The notes under the pieces were generated by a model. It did no database searches and had not been told where the DNA came from. It saw nothing but the letters and a program-made list of their open reading frames with translations. This document shows positions 18,201 to 25,847 of a stretch of DNA of 64,000 nt, piece by piece. Positions within the stretch are counted from its first letter, which is position 1, and the number at the start of each line of letters is the position of its first letter. Source of the DNA: Roseococcus suduntuyensis (lineage in GTDB: Bacteria; Pseudomonadota; Alphaproteobacteria; Acetobacterales; Acetobacteraceae); assembly GCF_014196305.1 (NCBI RefSeq), contig NZ_JACIDJ010000007.1, positions 63,829 to 127,828 of the forward strand, given 5' to 3'. Both the position numbers and the translations under genes were made by a program.

Positions 18201-19068
18201 GGCCCAGGATCCCCTGCGGGCGCAGCGCCAGCACCGCCACCATCATCACGAAGGTCAGCACCACGGAATAGGTGGGGAACATGGCCTGGCCCAGCTGCTC
18301 GGCCAGGCCCACCAGGATGGCGCCCACCGCCGTGCCGGTGACCGAGCCCATGCCGCCCACGATGACCACCACCAGCGAGATCAGCAGGAAGCGCCCATCC
18401 TGCCCCATGGCCAGCGGCTGCGCGGTGGAGCCGATGACGCCCCCCAGCCCGCACAAAGCCGCGCCCAGCGCGAAGACCGCCACGCCCACCAGCGGCACAT
18501 TCACGCCGCAGGCGCCCAGCATCTCGCGGTCATCCACGCCGGCGCGGATCATCATGCCGAGCCGCGTGCGGTTCAGCAGCAGCCACAGCCCCACACCGAC
18601 CGCCACGGCGACGCCGATCTGCACCAGGCGGAAGGTCGGGTAGCCGCCCACCAGCGGCACCTGGGTGGAGCCGAAGATGGCGTCCGGCGCGAAGAATTGC
18701 CGCGGGTTGCCGCCATAGATGGCCAGGATCTGGTCGGCCGCGATGATGGAGATGCCGATGGTGACGAGCGCCTGGCGCAGCTCCTGCCCCTGCATCCAGC
18801 CCAGCAGCACCTGTTGCAGCAGCGCGCCGAAGACCGCCGCCGCGAGCACGCCCGCCGCCAGCCCCGCATACCAGGCCCACCAGAGGTCCTGGTCATAGAG
18901 CGGTTCGAACACCGCGTAGCCCACATAGCCGGCCACGAGATACAGCGTGCCATGCGCCATGTTCACCACGCGCATCAGCCCGAAGATCAACGAGAAGCCG
19001 CTGGCCACGATGAAGTAGAGGGCAGCCAGGGTCAGCCCGTTCAAGACGATGGTGGCCGCCAATTCCAT
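18193..19068 (-). CDS. livH: Branched-chain-type ABC permease LivH
   Basis: 291 residues from ATG 19068, chosen because MELAATIVLNGLTL aligns with the usual LivH beginning and GGGAG stands upstream; ATG 19086 and GTG 19092 are alternatives. Eight or so membrane segments are seen, with FSLIFGLMRVVNMAHG near the start, the LivH signature. It is the first gene of the 12-gene minus-strand run, so the promoter should lie in 19069-19177, shared with the divergent short TIM-barrel gene. Confidence 0.92.
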   Translation of the reverse strand: MELAATIVLNGLTLAALYFIVASGFSLIFGLMRVVNMAHGTLYLVAGYVGYAVFEPLYDQDLWWAWYAGLAAGVLAAAVFGALLQQVLLGWMQGQELRQALVTIGISIIAADQILAIYGGNPRQFFAPDAIFGSTQVPLVGGYPTFRLVQIGVAVAVGVGLWLLLNRTRLGMMIRAGVDDREMLGACGVNVPLVGVAVFALGAALCGLGGVIGSTAQPLAMGQDGRFLLISLVVVIVGGMGSVTGTAVGAILVGLAEQLGQAMFPTYSVVLTFVMMVAVLALRPQGILGRA

Positions 19069-19177
19069 GCGGTCGTTCGCTCCCATGGCCACTCATGCGG
19101 CGGCCTGGGTCCAGCCTCAACCGGAGGCGGCCTCGGCAACAAGATGGAATTTTGTTTGTTTTTGGGTAAGATTGGGT

Positions 19178-19747
19178 ATGGCAGCCACCCTCCACCCCGC
19201 CGCATGTCTCGACGGCATCTCCGTAAGGCAGCGGGCGCGCCGGGTCTTCCTGCCCGCCCTGGCGCCCTTCCCGCCCGCGCTCTGGCCGCTGGTGGTGCAT
19301 CTGCCGGTGCTGGACGTGAACGGGGCGCTGGTGGCTGCACTGGCGGCCCAGGCGCCCTTCCGCGCGGCCCCGCCCATCGCCGCCATCTTCGCCTGCGACC
19401 CCTTCCTGCGCCCGCGCGACATGGCCGCCAGCCTGCGCGCGGCCGGCATCACGGAGGTGGTGAACCTCCCCAGCGTCCAGGCGCATGAGGGCGAGGCGGC
19501 GGCCGCGCTGGGCGCCGTGGGCTATCGGGCGGAACGCGAATTCCGCGTGCTGCTGGCACTCGCCGAGCACGGGTTGCGACCCATCGCCTATGCCGCCCGT
19601 CAGGAGGAGGCGGAGGCGGCCCTCGCCCTCGGCCTGCGCCGCCTGCTGCTGCCCGCCGGCCCCGGCTGGGCGAAGCTGGCCAGCCATGTGGCCGTGGAAG
19701 GCGGCGAGGCGCTGGCATGGGAAGACGCGCCGTTTTCCCGCGGCTGA
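19178..19747 (+). CDS. Short PEP-hydrolase-like TIM-barrel protein
   Basis: 189 residues from ATG 19178. The central part aligns by eye with the PEP-hydrolase protein at 12241: AAIFACDPFLRPRDM matches [30 protein letters not shown] matches [16 protein letters not shown], and AERE...LALAEHGLRPIAYAARQEEA matches the following helix. The first strand of the barrel and the C-terminal third are missing or much altered, so it is a shortened or specialised paralogue. It is divergent from livH and convergent with the regulator. Its TGA stop lies in a family-A repeat. Function unknown; decayed paralogue and regulatory partner are both possible. Confidence 0.65.
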   Translation: MAATLHPAACLDGISVRQRARRVFLPALAPFPPALWPLVVHLPVLDVNGALVAALAAQAPFRAAPPIAAIFACDPFLRPRDMAASLRAAGITEVVNLPSVQAHEGEAAAALGAVGYRAEREFRVLLALAEHGLRPIAYAARQEEAEAALALGLRRLLLPAGPGWAKLASHVAVEGGEALAWEDAPFSRG

Positions 19748-19839
19748 TTCACGCCTTTGGCGTTCCGCCAAAGCCGATCAGACGCCTCGCCGCGGCTGAT
19801 TCACGCCTTTGGCGTTCCGCCAAAGCCGATCAGACGCTA
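19741..19839. repeat. Stem-loop repeat family A, two tandem copies
   Basis: Two copies (19741-19785 and 19793-19839, period 52) with inner stem GCCTTTGGCG / CGCCAAAGCC, which has one G:G mismatch on the complementary strand. They lie exactly between two convergent genes and supply both stops: TGA in CGGCTGATTC for the short TIM-barrel gene, and TAG (complement of 19837-19839) for the regulator. Confidence 0.82.
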
Positions 19840-21474
19840 GGCCTCCAGCCCCAACCGTCGCATCCGGTTGTAGAGCGTCTTCCGCGCGATCCCGAGGAAG
19901 GCCGCCGTCTCGCCACGGCGGAAGCGGTGGCGGCGCAGCGCGTCCATGATCCAGGCGCGTTCGTCCAGCGTCTCGGGGCCGGCGGGGGGTGCCGCGGGGC
20001 CCAGCGCCGCCTCCAGCGCCGCGACGGTCACGCGCCCGCCCGGCGTCTCGGTCAGCGTCCGCAGCAGCACTTCGCGCAATTCGCGCAGATTGCCCGGCCA
20101 GGACCGCGCCATCAGCAGGCGCAGCGCGGCAGGCTCCACCGCGCTGGCGGCGCGGCCCGCCTCGCGCAGCATGGCGCGGGTGATGAGTGGGATGTCCTCC
20201 AGCCGGTCACGCAGCGGCGGCACCACCAGGCGCTGCGCCGACAGCGCCCGCGCCAGCCCCTGCGCGCCGGGCGGATGCACCAGCACCAGGCGCGCGCGCG
20301 GCAGGCGTTCCTCCGGCTTGCCGAAGCGGGCGAAGGCCCCGCGCTCGATCCAGTCCGACAGGCGGGCGCGCAGCACGGGCGGCAGGGCGTCCGCCTGCTC
20401 GATCACGACGGTCAGCCCCTGGCGGCCCAGCAAGCCGCGCGGCGGGTCGGCCGAGAGGGCGGCCGCAATGTCCTCCCGCGCGTCCAGGAAAAGCGGCCCG
20501 CCCGCGCGCCCCGCCCCCGCATGCAGCGCCCGCGCGACGGTGGAGCGGCCCGAGCCAGGCTCCCCCTCCACCACCACGGGCAACTCGGTCGCGACCAGGC
20601 GGGCCACGCGCTGGGCCAGCGTGCGTGCCGCCGCCGAACGCCCCACCATGCCGCGCGGCAGGGCGGGCGAGGCCGCCTCGGCCGGGCGCAGCAACGCCGC
20701 GGTCTTGAAGGCCGAGGTGCTCTGCATCACCGAGAGTTCCAGCGGCAGGCGGTCGAGCGTGGAGCCGCCCACGTAGCCATCCGCGCGCGAGGCGTCGCAG
20801 ACCTGGAGCATGTGCTGCGCGTCCACGATGGGCCCGCCTTCCACCAGGCAGCGCAGGCCCGGCGCGCGGCGGCGAAGGGCCGCGAAGACGCGGCGCGCGC
20901 GCTCGGCCGCGTCCTCCAGCCGCACGCCACCGGGCACGCCCATGCTGCCGCCGGCGTTCCAGCCGAAGTTCAGCACCAGGCGCTCCACCCCCGCATCGGC
21001 CATGGCCTCGGCCTCGGCGCGGGTCTTGGCATAGGCGAGGGTGGCGAGGCCCTGGGCGCGGGCCTCGGCGAGCAGCGCCACCTCGCGCCCGAAGCCCAGG
21101 CCCGCTTCCTCCAACGCCGCGCGCAATGCGCCGTCGAGATGGATCGCCGTAGGGAAGTTGGCGATGCCGTGGTAGCCGGCCTCGCGGATGCCGGCCACGA
21201 AGCGGGGCAGGTCCAGCCGGGGGTCGCAGGCGGCGGCGCCGAAGAAGACGGGGATGCGGACCCGGTCCAGGATTTCGCGCCGGGCGAAGCTGTCGGTGAA
21301 GGGGTTGCTGTCGGCGATGGGCAGCATGGCGGCCAGCGAGGGCGCGCCCATGACGCGCAGCCGGCCGGCGTTCAGCACCAGCAGGAAATCCGCCCCGCCA
21401 TCGGCGGCGGCCCGGGCCGTCATGCCGAGGCCGATAGCCGCCCCCACCAGGATGTCCCGCTTCAAGCCGCGCAT
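19837..21474 (-). CDS. Regulator: PEP-hydrolase-like TIM barrel + AAA+ + Fis HTH
   Basis: 545 residues from ATG 21474. Residues about 1-260 are a PEP-hydrolase-family barrel (ILVGAAIGLGMTARAAADGG, VFFGAAACDPRLDLPRF, YHGIANFPTAIHLDG), used here as a probable sensor. About 275-480 resemble a sigma-54 activator AAA+ domain, but Walker A is GEPGSGRS with Arg for Lys, and the GAFTGA loop is absent. The C terminus (about 505-545) is a Fis-type HTH (GETAAFLGIARKTLYNRMRR). Without GAFTGA it probably does not activate sigma-54 promoters; TyrR-like sigma-70 control is more likely. The neighbouring liv/xyl operon, which encodes a paralogue of the sensor barrel, is the obvious target. Confidence 0.83.
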   Translation of the reverse strand: MRGLKRDILVGAAIGLGMTARAAADGGADFLLVLNAGRLRVMGAPSLAAMLPIADSNPFTDSFARREILDRVRIPVFFGAAACDPRLDLPRFVAGIREAGYHGIANFPTAIHLDGALRAALEEAGLGFGREVALLAEARAQGLATLAYAKTRAEAEAMADAGVERLVLNFGWNAGGSMGVPGGVRLEDAAERARRVFAALRRRAPGLRCLVEGGPIVDAQHMLQVCDASRADGYVGGSTLDRLPLELSVMQSTSAFKTAALLRPAEAASPALPRGMVGRSAAARTLAQRVARLVATELPVVVEGEPGSGRSTVARALHAGAGRAGGPLFLDAREDIAAALSADPPRGLLGRQGLTVVIEQADALPPVLRARLSDWIERGAFARFGKPEERLPRARLVLVHPPGAQGLARALSAQRLVVPPLRDRLEDIPLITRAMLREAGRAASAVEPAALRLLMARSWPGNLRELREVLLRTLTETPGGRVTVAALEAALGPAAPPAGPETLDERAWIMDALRRHRFRRGETAAFLGIARKTLYNRMRRLGLEA

Positions 21475-21487
21475 GTTGGGGAAGGTA

Positions 21488-21506
21488 TGGTGGAGCTGAG
21501 GGGAAT
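21488..21506. repeat. attL core (tRNA-Ala 3'-end duplicate)
   Basis: TGGTGGAGCTGAGGGGAAT is identical to 31849-31867. It is the displaced original 3' end of the tRNA gene and lies 13 bp before the regulator start codon at 21474 (minus strand). Confidence 0.93.
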
Positions 21507-21914
21507 ACCCCAAACCTGCATCATCAACGCCTTAGCCTGGCAACCGGCGCCGAAACCGTCACGGGAAATCAATCGCTTACGGGCGAACTGGCTACCGTTT
21601 CTGGTGGTGAAGCAGTAGCACACGCACCACCCGCCGCGCCAGAGGCTTCGCCCATCGGCCGGTGGCAGATCGGCGACACGCTGCGCGAGAAGAAGCGGGC
21701 TGGCATCCACGACTACGAGCTGGCCGGCATCGCGCCCTATACCACGCGGGGCGGTAAGGCTTCGGCGCTGCTGACGTGGCGCGGGACGTGCGCCATCTGC
21801 GGCGCCGGCTTCACCTGCACCACGGGCCGCGCCCCGTCCGACCTCACGCGGACCTGCCCCACCCATCGCGGCAAGTATCGCCCCGGCCGGAAGGGAGGGC
21901 GGCGCAATGCCTGA
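21507..21914 (+). CDS. 3' part of a gene split by the att site (zinc-ribbon-like)
   Basis: An open frame of 136 codons that ends with TGA at 21912-21914 but has no in-frame ATG, GTG or TTG, either here or across attL into the chromosome. The C-terminal part looks like a genuine protein: a putative zinc ribbon CAICGAGFTC ... CPTH and a basic tail KYRPGRKGGRRNA. It overlaps the primase start by 8 bp (ATGCCTGA). Joined through the 19-bp core to the right end of the element, the frame continues back to GTG 31757 or TTG 31820, giving 172 or 151 residues. It is therefore probably expressed only from the circular form. Confidence 0.7.
   Translation, partial: TPNLHHQRLSLATGAETVTGNQSLTGELATVSGGEAVAHAPPAAPEASPIGRWQIGDTLREKKRAGIHDYELAGIAPYTTRGGKASALLTWRGTCAICGAGFTCTTGRAPSDLTRTCPTHRGKYRPGRKGGRRNA
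21587..21597 (+). other. Candidate integrase arm-type site, left
   Basis: ACTGGCTACCG is identical to 31773-31783 at the right end, where an inverted copy also occurs. In the circular form these would flank the core on both sides (82 bp from it on this side), as arm-type sites of lambda-like integrases do. Confidence 0.4.
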
Positions 21915-24132
21915 CGGGATCAACTTCACTCCCGAGGGGCTGACGCTGGCCACGCTGGCGCCCGTGCGGCGTTGGGTGGCCTGGCAGACCGAGGACCGGG
22001 ACGACAAGCCCACCAAGACGCCGAAGAACCCGGCCACGGGCGGCAATGCAAAATCGGATGATGCCGGAACGTGGTCCGAGAGGGATGCAGCCGAGAGCCG
22101 CGCCGCGTGCCTTCCGAAGCCCTATGGCGAGGGCGGTGTCGGCCTGATGTTGGGCATCCATGATGACCTGGCTATCGGCGGCCTCGACCTCGACACATGC
22201 CGGGACCGGGACAGCGGCCAGCTTGCGGCCTGGACGACGCCATTCATCGAGGCGCTGAACACCTACAGCGAGGTATCGCCCAGCGGGATGGGCCTCAAGC
22301 TGTTCTTCCGATACGACCCGGAAGCCCTGCCCGAGCTGCGCGAGATTATGGGCACCAAGACCGGCAAGCAGTGGAAGCCGGTAGGAGAGAAGAACCACCC
22401 GCCCGGCGTTGAGCTGTATCTGTGCGGCCGGTTCTTCGCGGTGACAGATCGCGCGGTTAACGCGGCGCCCATCAACCACGTGCCGGTGTCCGTCCTGCGA
22501 TGGATCATCACTGAGGCGGGGCCGGCGACCTTCCGCGCGCCAGAGGCAAAGCCTGACTTCGGCTTCGCCTTTGACGATGGCGGCAGCGGCGGCGACCAGT
22601 CGCGCAGCGGGAAGGCGATGCGCGTTGCGGCCCGCATCAAGGGCGCTGGCGGCACTTACGAGCAGTTCGTCGAAGCCCTGGACAAGAAGCCGGAAACCGC
22701 CGCGTGGAAGGCCGAGAAGGGCCTCCCGAACGGCGGGCGGGAGATGCGCCGCACCTGGGACAACTGCCGCGCCAAGCCCCGCGATGCGGACGGCGCCGGC
22801 GACGGCGGCGATGACATGGAGCTGACGGAGGACGGCGTTGCGCTGGCCTTTACCGAGAAGTTCCACGACGCCCTGCGCTACTGCCACGACACGGGCGCCT
22901 GGTATGTGTGGGAAGGCAGCCATTGGCGGCAGAACCGGGACAAGATCGCCTTTTCATGGGCGCGGCAACTGGTGCGGAAGCTGAACCGATCGGCCGAGTT
23001 CAAGACGAAGGCAATCACCGGCAAGGCATCGTTTGCGGCATCGGTGGAGCGGTTCGCCCAGGCTGACAGGGCCTTCGCGGTGACAACCGAAAAATGGGAT
23101 CGGGCGCGCGACCTACTCGGAACGCCTGGCGGCACTGTGGACCTTCGCACCGGCATCATGCGGCCCGCCGCGCGCGAGGATCACATCACCAAGACCACGG
23201 CCATTGCACCGGCCGAGACGGCAGATTGCCCCACCTGGCGGGCCTTCCTCGACCAAGCCACGGCGAACGACGCGGGCCTGATCCGGTTCCTTCAACAGTG
23301 GTGCGGCTACTGCCTGAGCGGCAGCACGCGCGAACACGCCCTGCTGTTCATCTACGGGCCGGGCGGTAACGGCAAGTCAGTGTTCTTGAACACGCTGGCC
23401 GGCATCCTGGCCGATTACGTGGCGTCGGCGGCAATGGACACCTTCACCAGTTCGCCTGGTGACAAACACCCCACAGACCTCGCCATGCTGCGCGGCGCGC
23501 GCCTGGTGACGGCCACGGAGACGGAGGAAGGGCGGGCATGGGCCGAGGCGCGCATCAAGCAGATGACGGGCGGCGACCCCGTTACAGCGCGCTTCATGCG
23601 GCAGGACTTTTTCACCTACACCCCGCAATTCAAGCTAACGATTGCCGGCAACCACAAGCCGGCACTGCGGAACGTGGATGAGGCGGCCCGGCGCCGGTTC
23701 AACATCGTGCCGTTCCTGCACAAGCCTGAGACGCCCGACCGGCACCTTGAACACAAGCTCAAGGCCGAATGGCCCGGCATCCTGCGATGGATGATCGAGG
23801 GTTGCCTCGACTGGCAGGAACACGGCCTGGTGCGCCCCGCTATCGTGGTGGACGCGACGGCCGAATACTTTGAGCAGCAGGACGCATTTAGCCTGTGGCT
23901 GAAAGAGTGCTGCATCATCGGCCCACCTGCCAGCGCCAAGCCCGGCGAGCTCCTGGCCAGCTTCACAGGCTGGTGCCAGCGCAACGGCGAGATGACGCCC
24001 AACCGCAACAAGATGCGCGGAATGTTGGAGCGGGTGCCGGGCCTGAAATACGTGACCAACGGCGGCACGCAGTGGGTGCGGAACATCAAGCTGTTGCCCA
24101 GCGGCCAGCAGGGAGGCGCGGACCATGAGTAG
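21907..24132 (+). CDS. Primase-polymerase / SF3 (D5-like) helicase replication protein
   Basis: 741 residues. The N-terminal part (about 15-200) looks like an archaeo-eukaryotic primase/polymerase of the NrS-1 type: WVAWQTEDRDDKPTKTPKNP, the acidic GGLDLDTC and SPSGMGLKLFF. The C-terminal part (about 430-690) is a P4/D5-type SF3 helicase with Walker A GPGGNGKS, followed by RLVTATETEEG, and an Arg/Asn sensor region FKLTIAGNHKP. Such fused proteins start replication of phage satellites and plasmids. It follows the split gene with an 8-bp overlap. Downstream lies a long inverted repeat that could be its origin. Confidence 0.88.
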   Translation: MPDGINFTPEGLTLATLAPVRRWVAWQTEDRDDKPTKTPKNPATGGNAKSDDAGTWSERDAAESRAACLPKPYGEGGVGLMLGIHDDLAIGGLDLDTCRDRDSGQLAAWTTPFIEALNTYSEVSPSGMGLKLFFRYDPEALPELREIMGTKTGKQWKPVGEKNHPPGVELYLCGRFFAVTDRAVNAAPINHVPVSVLRWIITEAGPATFRAPEAKPDFGFAFDDGGSGGDQSRSGKAMRVAARIKGAGGTYEQFVEALDKKPETAAWKAEKGLPNGGREMRRTWDNCRAKPRDADGAGDGGDDMELTEDGVALAFTEKFHDALRYCHDTGAWYVWEGSHWRQNRDKIAFSWARQLVRKLNRSAEFKTKAITGKASFAASVERFAQADRAFAVTTEKWDRARDLLGTPGGTVDLRTGIMRPAAREDHITKTTAIAPAETADCPTWRAFLDQATANDAGLIRFLQQWCGYCLSGSTREHALLFIYGPGGNGKSVFLNTLAGILADYVASAAMDTFTSSPGDKHPTDLAMLRGARLVTATETEEGRAWAEARIKQMTGGDPVTARFMRQDFFTYTPQFKLTIAGNHKPALRNVDEAARRRFNIVPFLHKPETPDRHLEHKLKAEWPGILRWMIEGCLDWQEHGLVRPAIVVDATAEYFEQQDAFSLWLKECCIIGPPASAKPGELLASFTGWCQRNGEMTPNRNKMRGMLERVPGLKYVTNGGTQWVRNIKLLPSGQQGGADHE

Positions 24133-24139
24133 GGGGTGG

Positions 24140-24239
24140 AGGGGTGGAGGCTGGTGGAGGCTGAAACCGTTAATCGCCCACGTGCGCGCGCGCGCGCATG
24201 GCAATGGAACGGGGAAGGTATCCACCAGCCTCCACCCCT
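24140..24239. repeat. 19-bp inverted repeat around an alternating GC tract (possible origin)
   Basis: AGGGGTGGAGGCTGGTGGA (24140-24158) and its exact complement TCCACCAGCCTCCACCCCT (24221-24239) flank 62 bp that contain a run of alternating C/G at 24185-24197. The left arm overlaps further GTGGAGG repeats beginning at 24134. The region 24133-24407 has no gene. Position directly after the primase fits a satellite replication origin; a transcription terminator is the alternative, but no T-tract follows. Confidence 0.5.
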
Positions 24240-24407
24240 GGGCACCCACCACCCGCCCGCACCCATGCATCTCGCGCATTCGTTACGGATCGGCCATGCG
24301 TCTAGGTTCTTCCTGGCGCCCTTCGACCTGCGGGTAGTTCGCGCCGCTCCATCGCGCCACGTTCCGGAAATTTCCCAAGTATCATCACCTCGAAAGGACA
24401 TTGACCG

Positions 24408-24830
24408 ATGCCCAAAGCCCCCGCCCCGGATTTGCCGGATACCTGCACGTCCAGTCAGCTTGCGAAGCTGCTGGGCCTGAGTGAGCGCGTCATTGCCGGC
24501 CGGCGCCTCGATGGCCGGTTGCCGGTGCATGACGGTGCGATTGACCTCCGGGCGCTATGCCGGGCCGGGCTGAACGCTGGCACGAAACGCCTGAGCTTGG
24601 AGAAGTTGAACCGAGAGGCTTTCAGCTTCGCGCACCACGTCGCGGGCAAGGCGGCTGCGGCGGCAGTCGCGCCCCGGCCTGGTGAGACGCCCGGCCAAGC
24701 TGCGGCGCGTGCGATGGACCGCGCCATGATGGACGACGATACGTTCATCTGGCCCGAGAGCTGGTCGGAGACGGATGAAATCAACTTCGCGGATTACGCC
24801 GATCTTCCGGAAGATGAGGCAGCCGCGTAG
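24408..24830 (+). CDS. Small HTH protein, possibly Nu1/TerS-like
   Basis: 140 residues. Residues about 12-55 (CTSSQLAKLLGLSERVIAGR ... DGAIDLRAL) read as a winged HTH of the Nu1/small-terminase or AlpA type, followed by an Ala-rich region and an acidic tail (WSETDEINFADYADLPEDE). AAAGGA lies 13-8 bp upstream of the ATG. If it is a small terminase, it could redirect a helper phage's packaging motor, as in other satellites; that is inference only. A plain DNA-binding regulator is the alternative. Confidence 0.5.
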   Translation: MPKAPAPDLPDTCTSSQLAKLLGLSERVIAGRRLDGRLPVHDGAIDLRALCRAGLNAGTKRLSLEKLNREAFSFAHHVAGKAAAAAVAPRPGETPGQAAARAMDRAMMDDDTFIWPESWSETDEINFADYADLPEDEAAA

Positions 24831-24868
24831 GCGCCGAACACATTGATGAGTGGCGGCGGCTGACACTG

Positions 24869-24897
24869 AAAGGGGGTGCCAACGTGGCACCCCCTTT
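24869..24897. terminator. Bidirectional hairpin terminator candidate
   Basis: AAAGGGGGTGCCA and TGGCACCCCCTTT form a 13-bp perfect stem with an ACG loop. A- and T-runs are at the stem base. It follows the small HTH gene by 39 bp. Confidence 0.75.
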
Positions 24898-25038
24898 GGG
24901 CGGGAAGCAGCCCCGCGCCCGTGGAACGTAAATCCGCTTGCGCCCTGGATTCCGCGCAGCGTAGGTTGAAGCGGCCGGACGAAGCGCGCCAACGCTTCAC
25001 CCGGCCTAACCGCAACGTGTTCGACAAGGAACAACGTC

Positions 25039-25476
25039 ATGGCTGATAGCCATCTTACCACCACGAATCCGTCTGATGTGAAGCGGCGCGCCGCCCTTGT
25101 GGCCGGTGCTGCGATGTTCGCCGCGCCGGCTGCGGCCAGCGCCGATCCTGACGCCCGGCTGCTGGCCCTGCTGATCGAGACGCGCGCGGCCCATGCGGCC
25201 ATTGTGCGGGCATACAATGAGGCCGAGGACATGCCCGCTGACGCGGTTCTGGCGCCGCTGTATGCCCGCCTCGATGCGGCGCGGGATGAGATGGCAGCTA
25301 CCCCGGCGCGCGGCGTGCTGGGCGCGCTGGCGAAGGCCGCGCGCATCGCGGACAACCTGAGCGACAACGGCAGCCATGGTGAGCCGGGCTATACACTCGA
25401 CTGTAACGACGCCCCGGTGGGCGCGAGCCTAGCGGCCGATCTGGCGCGGCTGCTGCCGGTGGGGGTGCAGGCATGA
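25039..25476 (+). CDS. Hypothetical element protein
   Basis: 145 residues, not recognised. The segment RRAALVAGAAMFAAPAAASA near the N terminus looks like a Tat/Sec signal peptide, but twin-Arg strings of this sort also occur in cytoplasmic phage proteins. The rest is Ala-rich and helical with an acidic patch (EAEDMPADA). AAGGA lies upstream of the ATG, and the gene overlaps the next by 4 bp (ATGA). Confidence 0.6.
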   Translation: MADSHLTTTNPSDVKRRAALVAGAAMFAAPAAASADPDARLLALLIETRAAHAAIVRAYNEAEDMPADAVLAPLYARLDAARDEMAATPARGVLGALAKAARIADNLSDNGSHGEPGYTLDCNDAPVGASLAADLARLLPVGVQA

Positions 25477-25733
25477 ACGCCGCCATCAACCTGCCCGCGT
25501 CGCGGGAGGCGCTGGCGCTGCTGAACAGCACGATTGATGGCGCGCTGCACGAACTGCGGAGCTTCGCGGGAGTGCTGGCGCATATCACCCACCATTCCGA
25601 ACAGGCGCCGCACGAGGACACCATGATGTTCCTCGCGCATCAAATTGACCTGCGGGCCGAGCGGGTGGCCGAAGCCGTCATGCAGGCGGTGGAGACGCTG
25701 CGCGAGGCGAAGCTGTCGGCGCCGGCCGAGTAG
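25473..25733 (+). CDS. Hypothetical element protein
   Basis: 86 residues, helical, not recognised. It is coupled to the previous gene by ATGA and is followed by a classic terminator at 25760. The pair forms a short transcription unit between two hairpins. Confidence 0.6.
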   Translation: MNAAINLPASREALALLNSTIDGALHELRSFAGVLAHITHHSEQAPHEDTMMFLAHQIDLRAERVAEAVMQAVETLREAKLSAPAE

Positions 25734-25759
25734 CCGCGCCCATCCCGGCCGAAATAGAG

Positions 25760-25784
25760 CGGGCGCCCCGGTGGCGCCCGTTTT
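25760..25784 (+). terminator. Rho-independent terminator
   Basis: CGGGCGCC-CCGGT-GGCGCCCG, an 8-bp GC stem followed at once by TTTT. It ends the 25039-25733 unit. Confidence 0.85.
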
Positions 25785-25789
25785 CATAT

Positions 25790-25833
25790 GTGTGGCCGAC
25801 ACACGGAAACTCTTGACCGTGTGACCTCCACAC
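25790..25833. promoter_or_regulatory. Two identical operator palindromes GTGTG-N5-CACAC
   Basis: GTGTG-N5-CACAC occurs at 25790-25804 and 25819-25833, centres 29 bp apart. The second lies between the -35 and -10 boxes of the promoter at 25813-25841 and the first just upstream, so a bound repressor would block it. The adjacent HTH gene is the likely binder. Confidence 0.7.
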
Positions 25834-25841
25834 GCTATGTT
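25813..25841 (+). promoter_or_regulatory. Sigma-70 promoter of the capsid-gene unit
   Basis: TTGACC (25813-25818), 17-bp spacer, TATGTT (25836-25841). It is the best consensus promoter in the element, and the start codon at 25848 is so close that the mRNA would be nearly leaderless. Confidence 0.7.
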
Positions 25842-25847
25842 CTCGGC

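Noticed and set aside
19837-20640. Classic sigma-54 activator reading of the regulator
   Set aside because: GAFTGA is absent and the Walker A lysine is replaced by arginine, so sigma-54 contact is unlikely.
21475-21513. Upstream TTG start (21513) for the TIM-barrel regulator
   Set aside because: The extra codons lie in the att core and element sequence and would not exist in the uninterrupted locus; ATG 21474 is preferred.
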